Assembly: GCA_946894095.1 (NCBI GenBank)
Contig: OX335641.1
Coordinates: 18,246,501 to 18,310,500, forward strand
From: Incurvaria masculella
Lineage: Eukaryota; Arthropoda; Insecta; Lepidoptera; Incurvariidae
Direction: 5' to 3'
Length of the DNA stretch: 64,000 bases
The translations under genes and the position numbers were made by a program. Below are positions 1-12,209 of the stretch, in pieces. The notes under the pieces are model-generated. The model made no database searches. It had not been told where the DNA came from and saw only the letters and a list, made by a program, of their open reading frames with translations. How positions within the stretch are numbered: position 1 is the stretch's first letter; each line of letters opens with the position of its first letter.

Positions 1-1159
1 ACTTGCAAATTTCACCGATGCGGGGTTTATTTCTGAGCGCGTGTTTATCGCACGCCGGTCGGGCGCGCACTGAGGCCGTGTTGCACCACGCGCCACCCCT
101 CCCCGCCGCCCGGCGACCCCGCGCCCCCCCGCCCCGCACCGCCCCGCACCCCCCGCGCGCCGCTGCACAAGGGTTGCGCCCGCTAGTGGTTATTTCGCCT
201 TTCGCGCCGAAAATCCTTTCCATTCCTGGAAACGCGATTGAATGTACCCCATTATTACGCTAAAAAGCAAATTCGAACGATACCCCTCCGGCAGGTACAA
301 TGGTTGCGCGATCACGAAATATTGGCGAATGCATTTTTGTAAATGCATGCATAGGTGCGTGCTCAACGGGGTTTTTTACCCCATTTCATTCTATTTCTTG
401 CATTCTAACCCTCGTCTGGGACCAACTGCCGACTTCGCATTTGGATTTTTTGTTTGATTTCGTTTTTTTGCGAGTTTCGATTTTTTTCTTCGGCGCGCTT
501 TTTATATTACCTGAGACGGTTTTTTTCCCGCATTAAGCAGATCAACCGAGAAACACATTTAAAAGCTGCTTAATGGTACGCCGGTGGTAGGAGCGTACCG
601 ATAATTGATCGAAAGGGATCGATGTGGTCCGATGTTGCTTCGAAGATTATTTCGGCGACGGTTGCGTCAATTTTGGTCAGTTCGTTTCTGATTATAGGAG
701 CTTTATTTTTAATCTAAGATGTTTATTTAATTAGTTCAAATACCACATTTATTCCACCACATGAATTGAAAATGTCTTTGTCAAATGTTTCTGTCAAATT
801 ATGATTTGCACATTTGCACCTTGCACAGGGCACACAGATCGATAATAGGAAGTCTACTAAAAGTATCTATTTACTTTCTTTCTATGCTCATACCTGCAAT
901 ATATTTATTAGAAACTACAATAATATATGTATTATCTGCTAAAAGTTTCTGTAAAGGCTGATAATAACATTATGCAATCCAATTACTCGTTTCAATAATG
1001 CGATTGCAATGCGTAATCAATGAGTAATATTATATTAATATGAATAAGATTACCTACATAGTACACCTATAATGTGTAGATATCATCATGCTATCATCCC
1101 TATTCCATACTAAAGAAAAATGCGAAAGAAACTCGGGTCCGTCTGTTACATTTCACGCC
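1..1159. other. Gene-free: CpG-rich island then AT-rich DNA
   Basis: Bases 1 to about 230 are very GC-rich with C-runs and many CpGs. The rest is AT-rich with T-runs. Open frames here are proline/arginine-rich translations of the GC-rich strand and do not look like protein. No repeat family or RNA recognised. The island could be regulatory DNA of a gene outside the window, which is inference only. Confidence 0.5.
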
Positions 1160-1452
1160 TTAACTGGGAATTAGGTGCCATGCCAGGAACTTCCCTTTAT
1201 GAGCTACGGCTACATTGAACTGGATGGTAAACACGAACAATTTTCATTGCCGCTCGACCATATTTTCATTCAATGCGATGGTAGCAACCCGGGCGAGCTT
1301 AAACCGTAAAACCTAATTGAGGAAGGGGACCTACAGTTTTACATGGATTCCAAACTATGGAGCAGCTCGCATCGTTACGAAATGCACTTATCCAACTCAG
1401 AATGAGAAAGAAAGTGGTGCATGAACGGGGCGTGGATTTGAACGTGTGATGT
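1160..1452 (-). mobile_element. tRNA-derived SINE (family A), body portion
   Basis: Family A is defined here by about 20 related segments in the window. Its tRNA-like head has a B box read on the minus strand and its poly(A) tail is at the low-coordinate end. This copy runs from the GGTGCCATGCCAGG block through the CTACATTGAACTGGATGG and GAACGGGGCG blocks and keeps the degraded B-box side (GATTTGAAC near 1435). The tail and most of the head are missing. Orientation follows from better-preserved copies at 50570 and 62568. Confidence 0.75.
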
Positions 1453-1595
1453 GGTAAAAGAAAACACAATATGAAAGTTACCAAGATTTGTAAAAAAAAT
1501 TTTGTCCTAAAGTCTGCTGGTCCCGATGGTTGAATGACACGAAGAAATTGCTTCGCGGGGAACATTCCAACAAACAAACAAATACGTTAAATGCA

Positions 1596-1652
1596 AGGAA
1601 GGTCCTGGCATGGCACCTAGTTTCCATTAGGTGTGATGGGCGGTGTGTGTGA
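1596..1652 (+). mobile_element. SINE family A fragment, plus orientation
   Basis: Short piece containing GGTCCTGGCATGGCACCTAG, the reverse complement of the tail-proximal block of the copy just upstream. The two fragments are therefore in opposite orientation about 150 bp apart and are independent insertions or a rearranged copy. Confidence 0.6.
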
Positions 1653-4600
1653 TAGGTGTTAGCTATCCTTTTCCAGTAAAAATACTCAATAACAGTTTCA
1701 AAGTAAAAAAATTGGAGCGTTACAACTTTTCTAGCAAGAAATATTTTTTTTGTCTTCTTCTCCTCTCTTTTTCTTCTACTCTTCAGTCTACACGTCTACA
1801 GTCTTCACTCTACAGTCTGACACGGCACAGGAAAGAAAAAAAAAATATTGATTAAAATAGCAGAATCTTTATGATAACGTAGTTTTGACCAAAAGTTCTT
1901 GAGTGATTCATTTCTACGCAAAGATTACTCGATAATCTGTATCGATAAAAGAGAATTTCATATCGGTCAATAAATACATATTGCACAGTTTTATCTATGT
2001 TATGTTATGTCATATGCTTTCGTATTAGTTAGATGGATAGCCTTGTTTCAACATCAAGTAGTGTATTCTCATATCACTGTGTATCAGTGTTTTTGCTCAT
2101 TTCAATATTAATTTACAATGCTTTTAATTGTTATAATCCTTCTATTGATGATTTCACTGAAAATTAAAATTTAATTATACTGTTTATTAATTTATTATAT
2201 TAAAACTGAAATTAAAAGAAAACGTCACATTAGGTGCATCAGGTCAATGTTTTTTTATTTACAGAACCTTTTGCTTTGCCTACTTGTTTTATGATGCATG
2301 CTAGCACTATTAAGTCGGAATAGTAATTTTCAAGATATGAAAATAATATTTCAGAATACGTAGTCATATTTATATTCTTATAGAAGTCAACAGCGAAGAT
2401 TTCTAGAATCAAATTCGAACGATAAATTTAAATGTGGAATACGCAATTTGACTTTTTTCAAATTAACTGCCAAATTTTACCCCGACTCCATTATGTTCCA
2501 CCCTTATTTTTGTACCTGGCATTTTTTGTAGTTTTTTTCGGCGCAGGCTGCGTTTTGGTTTTTTCGAGAGAAACTCTGAATATTATTGCTAGAAGCGAAT
2601 TGGATCCGGATCCGATAAGATGCAGGGCTGATGCCAGTCAAATTAAGCGACTGCCGGCTGTTGATAGGTAAGGTTAGGTTAGGTTGCGTATTGCGGAACA
2701 AATGTCAGTGTTATTTTGTAGATGTTTATAAATGTTCCTTGCATGCTGTCTATAGCGAAGCAGTTGCGAAACAAAAATGGAATCCTTATGCAATAAAAGG
2801 GCACAGATAATTACATGTAACTAATGATATGCTAATCCGAGCGGTTAAATGTGTCCCAAATTAGTATTGATGCATAAATGGGCGTTTTTAAACACTATAA
2901 TTCAATGTTAAAAAAGCATTGCTTCAGATACATATATCCTGACAATAAATATCTGTGCACGTTAAAAATATTATTACAATCCTTCAATGCTAGATGCCGC
3001 TAAACTTCCAATTACTAATGCGATGTATTTTAATTTCGGGAAAATCTCTTTTCCTTACGACTAAAAAATTAAAATATGGTCCGGTTGACGCCGGCTAGTG
3101 TCACTGTAATGGTATTGTTGGCAAAAAAGCGATTTCAAAAGGACACAATAAAGATGACAGCGAGGTGAGTGCGCGGGAAGTGACAGTAATGGGTCTGCGT
3201 TCGATGCCTGTCCGAGATAACATTACACCAGTTCTTTTTTGCGTTTCTGTATCATCGTAAAGAGGATATAGTGATATAGCTATTCCTGGAAGCGACGGGA
3301 AATATTTTTGGGTTCGCGAAGTTAGTAACGATGATAGACGGGTATGTAGTTGTTAGCTATTTATGTATATAACCTTAAACAATTTTAAATTTTCAAACAA
3401 CCCTAAATAAAACGATGCCACAAGATATGACGTTGGAAACAATACAAATGAATACACAGAATAATAGAAATAAATTACTTTAAGGTGTTTTAAACATTTT
3501 AAAGGCCTTTTTTAATTAATCTATTTTTTTTAATTAAATGGTACACATCCTTATGTAAATTTCATGACTAGTTAAGAAGAAAATGAAATAAAGTCCGAAT
3601 TAACAGAATAAAGCATGACCAGACATGTATTCAAAATAAATATAGAAAAGTTACGTACAGGGTTACGGCGGAGGTGCCGAAATGGGGACCGGTATTCAGG
3701 AGAATGAGGGAAAGAAGAACAAGAATATGACATATCTTTCTGAAACGAATAGATAGCCATTTAAGGTGACGAAGGCACCTACTAAACATCGTCATATTTA
3801 CGCAGTTCTTTTAAATGTAGTGAATGCAGAGATTCTGCAAACATGACAACAAGTCTAGAAGAACTTCGCTGAGATCCAGATAGCAAACCTCTGCGTCTGC
3901 ATCTTCGTTTGCCAAATATCATGATAGTATGGATGTGGAATTAGTTATACATGTAAAATAAAAAAAATCTAGTTTAATATGGCGAATTAGGTTATTACAT
4001 GGATAGTAGATGCGATGTTAGCAACACATGTCCTGTAACGTATAGAAATACTTTCTATTCATTACACTAAACTCGGTAGAATATCATCTAACCAATATAC
4101 CGCCACCCCCGCGCCAGCTCGCCGACTGTAGCAGGATTTTAATTGCCTTTGTCCGAAACACAACAACTCATTAGCCGCACGATATGGCCCCAATATGGTG
4201 ACATATCACTTATATGTTCGCGATATAACTGCCGAAGTAATGGCATTCTCCAAGTTAACGTTTCATTAGTTCTTGAATGGTAACGTATGTGATTGCAGAG
4301 AGCTACATATGATGTAGTATTGTATACCGTTCAATGCGTATTTATGTGCGGTAAGGAATTAATGAAATCCCGGCAGATATTTAAATCCTTATATTAACTC
4401 CATTTTATCATTTTCCTAAAAATCTAGGCATTAATTAATACGTGAAAAACACATTCAACAACGAAATTAAAAACTAAAATATTATACATTATCTTATAAA
4501 TTAAACTATTCCTAAAATTATAAAATTAATATATTATAAAAATGGGTATAATCAATAATACATTTTAGCCATATTGCTGCCAGGTGGCAGGGTACCCAAA

Positions 4601-4796
4601 AGACTGGCATTTAGTAATGTGTAATAATTTAATTGGCTGTAAGTACCGAAAACAGTATCGCTCATCGTAAAAAAATAAATTTGAGGTTGATTAACATTTA
4701 GAAACATCTAAAAGGACAGAAATCGACAGAAGAAATGAAAAAAAAATAACTTAACATTATTTTGCAATATTTGTTCTCAATGGAAATGCACATTTA
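1653..4796. other. Gene-free AT-rich stretch
   Basis: No gene or repeat family recognised. There is a long pyrimidine tract ending in CAG at 1786, like a strong 3' splice site, but the frame behind it closes within about 25 codons. A small GC-rich, possibly conserved patch lies near 4100-4200. Confidence 0.5.
2668..2685 (+). repeat. Interstitial TTAGG telomere-like repeat
   Basis: About three units of the insect telomeric pentamer (AGGTTAGGTTAGGTT). Too short to be a telomere remnant with certainty. Similar runs occur at 44200, 52144 and 55872. Confidence 0.7.
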
Positions 4797-4929
4797 CGCC
4801 TGTTTTCACCACCCCCAGCTACAAAAATCTCAAAGTTATGTTCGGTTATACCATGTAAATATGCAATGCAACCGAAAGTTAACTATCGGATTTTAGGTAC
4901 TTGGAGGTGGTGAAATCCGGGGTTAGGCA
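4797..4929. mobile_element. Small MITE with about 45-bp imperfect terminal inverted repeats
   Basis: The left end (GCCTGTTTTCACCACCCCC) and the reverse complement of the right end (GCCTAACCCCGGATTTCACC and onward) match over about 45 bp. The match includes TTCACCACC, then AAAATC and a GTTA..TTCGG segment, leaving a very short centre. No coding capacity. The GCCT..TTCACCA end resembles a MITE type common in insects. Confidence 0.65.
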
Positions 4930-5174
4930 GAGATACATAGTCGTAACCGAAACTAAAACCAATTAAATTTCGAACTTTATTAAGCCACTTTCACACATTT
5001 TGTATGGACGAAACGGCACTGTAGACACTAACTAAGTCATGCTTATTACTTTCGGTTTGTGTTAATTCCAGTTGCGACCATAGATAAAAATTAAGAAGAT
5101 ATGTCATCAAGCGCATTTACTATGGAGCCCTCTGTCTCCAATTTACTTGACCAACACTATTTAAGAGCACATTC

Positions 5175-5319
5175 GGGCGCGGTGGCGATGTTTCGACTGT
5201 GTGGCATAAAACGCGCCGCCGGATCCCCAAACAATTATATGGTAATTTTGACCATATAGCGGAGACGCGATATCGGCCGCGAACCACTTCTGCTTCCTTT
5301 CTCTTCAGTGGTTGCGAAT
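5175..5319 (+). repeat. Dispersed GC-rich repeat, copy 1
   Basis: About 145 bp matching, in inverted orientation, the segment at 60111-60256. Both share GATGTTTCGACTGTGTGGCA, then ACGCGCCGCCGGAT, a TTTGACCATATA-like block, GCGATATCG and a TTTCTCTTCAGTGGT-like end. The family is not recognised. It could be an old transposon or a duplicated regulatory segment. Confidence 0.65.
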
Positions 5320-6728
5320 CACAACCATAGTATCACGATCCCATCCGAAATCGAAAACATGCACCCCCGCCGGCCCGGCGCGCGGCGGCTGCGGTCATAT
5401 TTACCCCGACATCCGATTCGAAAGGGTTGTGAAAATAAAAGTGATCCCAACAAAGACGCGCTACAGATGTTTCCAGGTTTTTTTTTCAATCGGCACCGGT
5501 CGTTTTTTTTTCACGGGCACGTGGTCGCCACGCGAGTCAACCCTTCTTGCAGTCGCTCGCGTCGGTTGCGAGGTTGCATTGTGACAGAACATTTGATTTT
5601 GATTTATTTGTCGCTACCTGGCCGGGGCGAGTTCGAGGAGCGAGAGTTGTTTTGGACTATTGAATTGAACGATTGAAGTTTATTGAAATTAATTAAAGAA
5701 ACACATATATGAAGGAGCACCCGTTAGCCAAAGTATTTTCCAATACAATAATTCTGCCCCTAACATTTTATAACCTCAATAATTTAGAATTTTACTCTAG
5801 TCCGTTTTGGTTGTGTTCTAAATTAAATACAAGATTTCCTAACGTTTAAATAAGAATGTTTTATTTATTCTAGGCATTGAAATCTAGGCGTTAGCATAAT
5901 ACAAAGATACTAATTCGTTTACAGGGGCCGGCTGCTGCTCCGCTTTGTAGATGCCGCCAGACCGTGATTGGCCGCCCCCAGTCATAAATATTCATAGAAT
6001 AACAATGAGGCCTGGCTAGAGAATTCTCCTGCGTATGATTGAACCAAAGAGCTATATTTGTATATAGAATTGTCATCTGGATTAAGCCGACAGTTTACTT
6101 GTGCGACTCAATAAAACCTTCGAAAGAGATTTTCTAAAATTCCGAATTAATAATGTAGGTTATAATTTCGCGTAAATAAAACATACAATCATAATATTTA
6201 GTAAAGGTAACATATATATATAAACAAACATACATAAAAGTTAGATCCGTTGTTGTTACAGACTATTTTGAGAACATCATTTCGCAATGCATTGTTTGTA
6301 CTATTCCAACTCTCTGGCGCATCTTTAAATCAACAATGAGAAGCGCCGAGTCAGCGTACAGTTTGGCATTTATTATATTTACCCCGTATTCGTTATTTCC
6401 AGGCAGTTAACACAAAATATGGAGTCTTTGTGTCTCGGTGCCGCTGCCGACGCGCCGCTCGGTGCTGGAGCGTTTCTGTTGACGTCATTACGCAAATGAT
6501 GTAGATTTTTCGATGATTGATAGTTTTAATAAGTTTTTTTAAAGCGTGTAATCGAGACGGTTTTTGATGATCGTACAACCATAAGATCGCAGTCTAATAT
6601 GCAACTAGTAGAAATCTCAATAAAAGTCGAATATTCTAATGCTTGTTTAGATTTTTACTGTTAGAGACAATTTCATTTATTAATGTATTGTTATATGTAG
6701 ATGCATGATAAAGATAACAATGAACTAA
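5320..6728. other. Gene-free; GC-rich block with a CRE motif
   Basis: No gene seen. The block at 6310-6510 is GC-rich and looks non-repetitive. It holds a perfect palindromic cAMP-response-type site TGACGTCA at 6480-6487, followed at once by TTACGCAAATGATG, a bZIP/octamer-like sequence. This is a plausible enhancer or promoter-proximal element, inferred from motifs alone. Confidence 0.35.
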
Positions 6729-7012
6729 AAAACCGGCCAAGTGCGAGTTGGACTCGCACACGAAGGGTTCCGTACCATCGTAGATTTAATACTAAAAAAA
6801 TCGGTTTTTTTGTATGGGAGCCCCCTTAAATTTTTATTCTTTCAATATTTTACCTATTTGTTTTTATAGCGGCAAAATAAATACACACTCTGTGAAAATT
6901 TCAGCTGCCTATCTATTACTGTTCATGAGATACAGCCCTGTGACAGACGGACGGACAGCGGAGGCTTAGTAATAGTGTTCGTTGACACCCTTTGGGTACG
7001 AAACCCTAAAAA
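6729..7012 (+). mobile_element. CCGGCCAAG short element (SINE-like), copy 1
   Basis: Starts AACCGGCCAAGTGCGAG with a hairpin (GTGCGAG..CTCGCAC) and ends in GGGTACGAAACCCTAAA. The start resembles a pol III A box (10 of 12 positions by eye), and GGTTCCGTACC 34 bp further resembles a B box. The GGGTTCCGTACC block recurs inverted near the 3' end, giving MITE-like ends. A short GACGGACGGACAG tract marks where other copies carry a long microsatellite. Confidence 0.75.
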
Positions 7013-8382
7013 TGATTACGTTTAGCACCAATAATAAATCTATACCTAAAGACACTTACATGGAAAAAGGATATTCTGGCTATTATCGCGTTACGCACAA
7101 TAATATGACCCCGGCTATTCCGTGTTGTAAGCACCTAACTAAGGTAAAGGTGACATGTAAAAGACATAAGGTAAATCATACAACAACGGAGAGTCCCGCC
7201 CTTTAAACACAAAAAATGATGTCGAGCGATCCTGTGCATGTACATATGTGTTTAACCCTTGCCTGCCCCCGGAGGGGTGTCATTTGCATCCCCCGGGACG
7301 GCGGCGGCGGCGACGGCGGCGCCCGCCCACCGCGGTTCAACCGCGGTTTTAAATGTTATCGAGTTTGCATCTGGTTTAATGCTTACACAGCAATTTGTCA
7401 ATGTCAGATCTAATACGCCTTTTCATAATATGATTTAAAAACCTATCAGCTTTGAAATACTATCCAAAGAATTATTACAATGACCTATATTGCTGCTATC
7501 CTGTATTTTTCCAGATTTTTTTTTGTTAAGAGTAGTTTTTGGGTGGCTTGCAAGCAGTTTTTGAACGGCTTTACAATTGATGTTTTTTTTTTGTGTGTTC
7601 ATCCAATGAAGAAAAAAAAACACGTATACAGAGATCATGTTGCTCTTTTGAACATCACCTTGTCAGTCCATATCCTGTAAATTATTGAAAATAGAAAGAA
7701 TACATTTCGTTGAGAGAATTTCAACGCACTTGAAAAAATTCTCAGAAGAGAGCTAAAGGTAGAAAAACTACAAAGAGGGTTGTCTAAATTTAAATGTTCA
7801 CATTAGAATAGTAAAGGAACTCATTCCTCTGAAAGGGTGCGGGGCCTGCAAACAGTTCGCTTTGTAGTTTTATACAACATAGGCATGTGTGCCCACTTTT
7901 ATTTAAAGCTTAGGCACTAAAGTTACTTTAAAAATATGTTCAAATACTTCCTACATTCTGTTTCACTTAAAATTAAGACTTTTTTTCAATCGTAACTTCA
8001 TAATAACGAACATAAACTCAATTGGAAGCCAAAATATTTTATTTTGGTGCCGATAACAACAAAAATTGTGGAGGGTTTCTCGATGCACTTTTTAATAATT
8101 AATCTGTTTTAATAATCGATCGAGGAAGTAAATTTAGAGACGTTAATCCCACCCAACTCTAACAGTGCCGTTCCTTTTGTAAAACTCTTCGGCGTTCAGG
8201 CACGTCGAAGTCCGGTGGCGGTAAATATTCATGGGGCAAGAGGCTCTTCTAAGAAGTTGGGGGGCGCGGGGGGAGCGAGCGCGGGGGAGGGGGGGGATGG
8301 ACACGGAACATCACTCTGGGCTCCACAGCCTTGCTAATGCGCTGAAGATATTTTTGCAAGGAAAGTCAGAATCTTACTTATA
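7013..8382. other. Gene-free AT-rich stretch
   Basis: No gene. 7255-7350 is a GC-rich block with an octamer ATTTGCAT, a GGC-repeat tract and two copies of ACCGCGGTT. 8150-8300 is also GC-rich. The remainder is AT-rich with no recognised repeat. Confidence 0.45.
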
Positions 8383-8490
8383 TTGCACGGCTACATTAAA
8401 CTGGATAGAAAACACAGACAACTTTAGTTGCCGCTCCGACCATCGTTAATTCAATGCAATGGTATCAAGCGGGTTTAATCCATTAATCCT
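8383..8490 (-). mobile_element. SINE family A fragment
   Basis: Middle of the SINE body: GCACGGCTACATTAAACTGG, then AAAACACAGACAA and CAATGCAATGGTATC. Head and tail are both absent. Confidence 0.65.
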
Positions 8491-9202
8491 TACCTACACA
8501 TATACCTGAAAAACAAACCACGGTCAACCTAAATCTATACTAATAATAAATCTGTAATGGGTGTTCATGGAGTAAGTTCCTTTGTTTTCTAAGATACTTC
8601 TTTTGTAGACTTTCAGTACGATACTAAAACTAAATGACGATTTTTAGAAATCAGCTCTGTATCTATGTATGTTCCTGCATAACTCTTAAACCGATCATCC
8701 GAATTTTATGAAACTTACTACACGTATATTTGATTACATATAACACAGTATAGGATATATAGAATTCAGTTCCGTTTCCGCTAAGATGTAGCTGTCATAC
8801 AAACCGAAATACCTCGAGGCGGCGGCTTGTGGGGTAATCGCTATCTGCCTTTGTTTCTCCGTTTACTTCTTCTAAGCCACGCAACGGATTTTTTAATACT
8901 GTTTTCATTAATATAAGGAGCGATGGGGATTAATCAACGAGCAACGATTGTGCATGTATTTTTGTAATATTTAATACAAACTTTAAGAGAAAAATAAAAA
9001 ACTATGAACTTGAAAATTGTAGGTGTTAAAAAGGCCTACAGAAAGTTCCACGATATTATGAAGAGCGATAACTTCGAACCACTAACCCGATTTATATACG
9101 TATTTTATCAATGTATAGCAACTCTGGGCGCAGTCAGATTCCGGATGGGTTACCGTTTTCGATGTTGAAGGTGGCTGTGGTTCGTATTCCTCACAAAAAT
9201 TT

Positions 9203-9258
9203 AGGTCCCCTTCCTTACTTACTTACTAGGTGCTAGGATTAATCCCCTCTATGTTGTT
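9203..9258 (+). mobile_element. SINE family A fragment inside the Helitron-like element
   Basis: Contains AGGTCCCCTTCCTTAC and a diverged ACTAGGTG..GGATTAATCC, matching the plus-orientation middle of family A. It is short and diverged. Confidence 0.45.
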
Positions 9259-9376
9259 TTTTTATCAATTTCTATGTAGTACAGTGCAAGTGCCGTAAGG
9301 GTCTCGCGGCATATGCTTTTAAAATTCGCTCCCAAATGTTTCCGAAGCTCTAAATGGGAATTTCATCATGCCATAT

Positions 9377-9934
9377 TAGACTAGGAGGTCGCGACAAAAA
9401 TGGTAACGATAACGTAAATGGCTGAAACTGGGTTCACGGGATAAAGTACAACCCTGTGAAGCTAAATGTGTCAGTCTGCCTGTTCCAAGTGGTGGCGTTA
9501 CGTAGATAAGGCGCCTGAAAAAGTAGTTATGGTGACATAAAAATCATACGATAACGTAAATGGATGCAAATGACGAAGCATGAAAGTATCAGTACATTCT
9601 TGCTTAGCAATACAAAAACTAAACAAATCTTTGGTTGCATTTAGTAGTTATAGGCGATTTAGGATAAAGATATAACTTTAGGTATATTTAAGTATTTAAT
9701 TAAGAAACCGTCTGGTTATTGTAGCATAATTAATAGGTATCAATGTTTCCAGATAATAGTATATTCTTCAGTAGGTACATACCAGCATCTATTTGATATA
9801 GCCAATCTAGATAACGCAACCACTTGGCACGGGCACACCGACATATTTAGCATCAGAGGGTTGGTCTCTAACGTGTGAACCCAGATTCAGCCATTTACCT
9901 TATCGTGACCAAAAATGTCTTGACCTCCCGGAAT
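9377..9934 (-). mobile_element. 558-bp MITE with about 130-bp terminal inverted repeats, copy 1
   Basis: The two ends (GGAGGTCGCGACAAAAATGG and GGGAGGTCAAGACATTTTTG when inverted) match over roughly 130 bp, including GTAAATGGCTGAA, CTGGGTTCA and ACCAACCCTCTG-like blocks. The whole unit matches 51585-52143 in opposite orientation, including the unique centre (for example the CTTGCTTAGCAATA and GCATGAAAGTATCAGTAC blocks). It is not coding. Flanks are ATAT on both sides, a possible target duplication. Confidence 0.82.
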
Positions 9935-10086
9935 ATATTGGTTCAAACGATTTTGATTAAATTTGAGAGATGGATACATAGTCCTGGACCAGCATTTTGG
10001 TGGGTTACTTTTTATCCAGGAAATAATTCAGACCGAAATCAGTCTAACACGACATTGACCCGAGCGGAGCCGGGTACCGCAGCTAG

Positions 10087-10996
10087 TACTACATAAACCG
10101 GTCACGCATCCAGATTGCGGCCGTGCTCAGGGTTGCATAAGCTCGATGATCGAGCACCGAATTTTGTATGAATTAAATTATTTAAAATTAATGTAAAGGA
10201 ATAATTTTAAGTGATGATGATTTTTACAAATTTCGACGATTAAAATAAACACTTATTTATTTATTTATTGGAAAACGTACAGCTTATTCACAATTAATAT
10301 ACGAAAATGGACAATGTAATTGTCAAAAGCCAAAAACATGTTTTCACAGATACAATTTACAATTTGAGTTGACTGCTATCTAAGCGTAAATAAAATAAAA
10401 AAACACTTCAATAAAGATACAGTAAATTGCATTAATTAAAACTGACGGTGATCGCGTTTTTATCGCAGTTTCGAAACAGTGTCGCATCTGCTACAATCTA
10501 AGCTCTGCACCTCGTGGGGGCAGAATGAAACTTAAAAGCTCCGAACGGATCTTAAAGAAACGTTCAAAGCTCGCCGTTTGACCGAAAGCTCTCGAGTTGC
10601 GAACCGCTCACCGTATTTTCTTAAAACGTCTCACCCTTTGATATGTTAATGGCGCGGCAGCGGTGGCACCTTCGCGGAAACATTTCCAATTCATGGCCAC
10701 CAAATACATTTTAATATAAACGGACTCGTCAGAGGGATGTGAAAACGTTTGAAGAGAGGGGGTGAGTTCGGACAAGGTCATCGGAATATTGATTTAACTC
10801 TATGGGTCACCATCGCATTTTGGATCAAGCTGTGGTGGTACGTCTGTCACCACCACCATTACCTATTTGTTTCTATTCATAGGACATTTATTCATCACAC
10901 CATATTTTAGTATTTAAAAAGTATATTTTTGAAATAGTATTTTTAAGCAACTGATTATGGCTATTCAATGAATGTGGTACTACAGTCACGGTCATG
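10087..10996. other. Gene-free; GC-rich conserved-looking block
   Basis: 10440-10740 is non-repetitive and richer in GC and CpG, with a TCF-like CCCTTTGAT and a homeodomain-like GTTAATGG. It looks like regulatory DNA, but no gene is visible. The rest is AT-rich, with TTTATTTATTTATTGG at about 10256. Confidence 0.35.
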
Positions 10997-11148
10997 ACAT
11001 CAGCCCAACATACGACATGGTCCTGTAGGACCTAGGCGTCATGTCAGGACCTTCTTACATTGTACAGCTATATTGAACTGGTTGTAAAACAAGGATAATT
11101 TTCAGTGCCGCTTCTACCATCGTTTATTTATTAATATGGTAACTCTTT
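10997..11148 (-). mobile_element. SINE family A fragment
   Basis: Tail-proximal part: ATCAGCCCAACATACG, TGTCAGGACCTTC, GCTATATTGAACTGG and CCATCGTTTATTTATTAAT. It is strongly diverged and lacks the head. Confidence 0.6.
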
Positions 11149-12209
11149 CCGGATAAGGGATATTCCTTTTGGAGTGTGCAGGATTTATAAGATTTCTTAA
11201 AGAAGTGGTAATTGTTTAGCCTCTACAATGTTTAGTTGCCATATGTGTTTACAACCTTGTTGTACGAAACAACAAGGTACACATATTTCGCTCTACGAAA
11301 TTGCGGTATGTGTGCGAATCTAGGTATTTATATATACCGAAATACAGCTGAGAAGCATAAAGAGCTCCTGTCAAACAAACCGTCACTTTTTCGAATGCTA
11401 TCGCTAATCGCTGCTGTCATGCTAGCGAATGGTCATTCTGAGTGCATTCCCTCCCCGGTCCTTATTCCTCGGCAGGAGCAAGCAGACACTCTCCTCATTT
11501 GTCTTCACGTGTCAAGCTCATCCCTCTGATTCCTTGATTGCACGGAGATGTTAAGTTACCACCTAAATGTATTGATTCGCCCGAGTTGGAGCATATTTTC
11601 ATAGTTTGAGTGGGAGTTTTAAATGCGAAATTCCCTTTAAAAACCGCCATAAAAACGGTTTTATAAACTCAGGACTCATGATTCCTGATTACGGAATTCC
11701 AGAAATAGGCCTGCTGGTCTGGAGTAGTAAATAGAAGCATTTTGTCGATGAGAATATAATCGAAAAAATTGTTGGCTGACGTGATTGTCTGGATAGTTCA
11801 GTGGTATAGCAGTGGAAATGTTTCTGTTGGTCGCCTGTTTTGGCCAAACCCACGGAGACCGTGGCCAAACCCGTCCATTTCCAACACGACATAGCCGAAG
11901 TTCCGCTCCGATCGTTCTCTGTTGACTGTGCTTTCGCTCGAACGTTATTTGGCGAGGGTCCTGGGTAAACATTCGGTCGGTGGGGCGCTGGGCATAGAAC
12001 CAAATGAGAGAGCATTTTTATGAACATTAAGGTTAAAGCCTTTCGGTAAAAGAACTTGAGAATGATTTTCTTTGAATGTTTTACGGTTTGTTTTCCGAGG
12101 TATACCTTTAATATTTTTTAATAAGTTTCGGACTATATAATTATTTACCTGCCCAGCATCGAATTTTAGTCTTACATATTTATTGACACAAAATCTGATT
12201 CCACAATTT
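11149..12209. other. Gene-free; hairpin and weak tRNA-like patch
   Basis: A perfect 10-bp stem with a 5-nt loop lies at 11254-11278 (ACCTTGTTGT / ACAACAAGGT). At 11790 an A-box-like TAGTTCAGTGG occurs without a clear B box. GGCCAAACCC occurs twice near 11840-11880. No gene. Confidence 0.4.

Larger units (their letters stand above)
8534..10086 (+). mobile_element. Helitron-like non-autonomous element, with nested insertions
   Basis: The 5' end is TCTATACTAATAATAAATC preceded by A. The 3' end is CTAG followed by T (10083-10087), i.e. the TC...CTRR ends and A/T target of Helitrons. Twelve bases upstream of the end block is a short hairpin, ACCCG/CGGGT around GCGGAG. No Rep/helicase frame is seen. 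A 558-bp MITE (9377-9934) and a SINE fragment lie inside, so the unexpanded element would be under 1 kb. Assignment rests on the ends and could be wrong if they belong to two elements. Confidence 0.55.

Noticed and set aside
1743..1786. Strong pyrimidine tract plus CAG, like a 3' splice site
   Set aside because: The following frame closes after about 22 codons and no donor or protein similarity follows. Pyrimidine tracts are common in this AT-rich DNA.
2668..2685. TTAGG runs as evidence of a chromosome end
   Set aside because: All four runs are two to five units long, in both local contexts inside or beside MITEs, so they are interstitial.
11785..11830. tRNA gene from an A-box-like TAGTTCAGTGG
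   Set aside because: No B box or T arm follows at tRNA distance.
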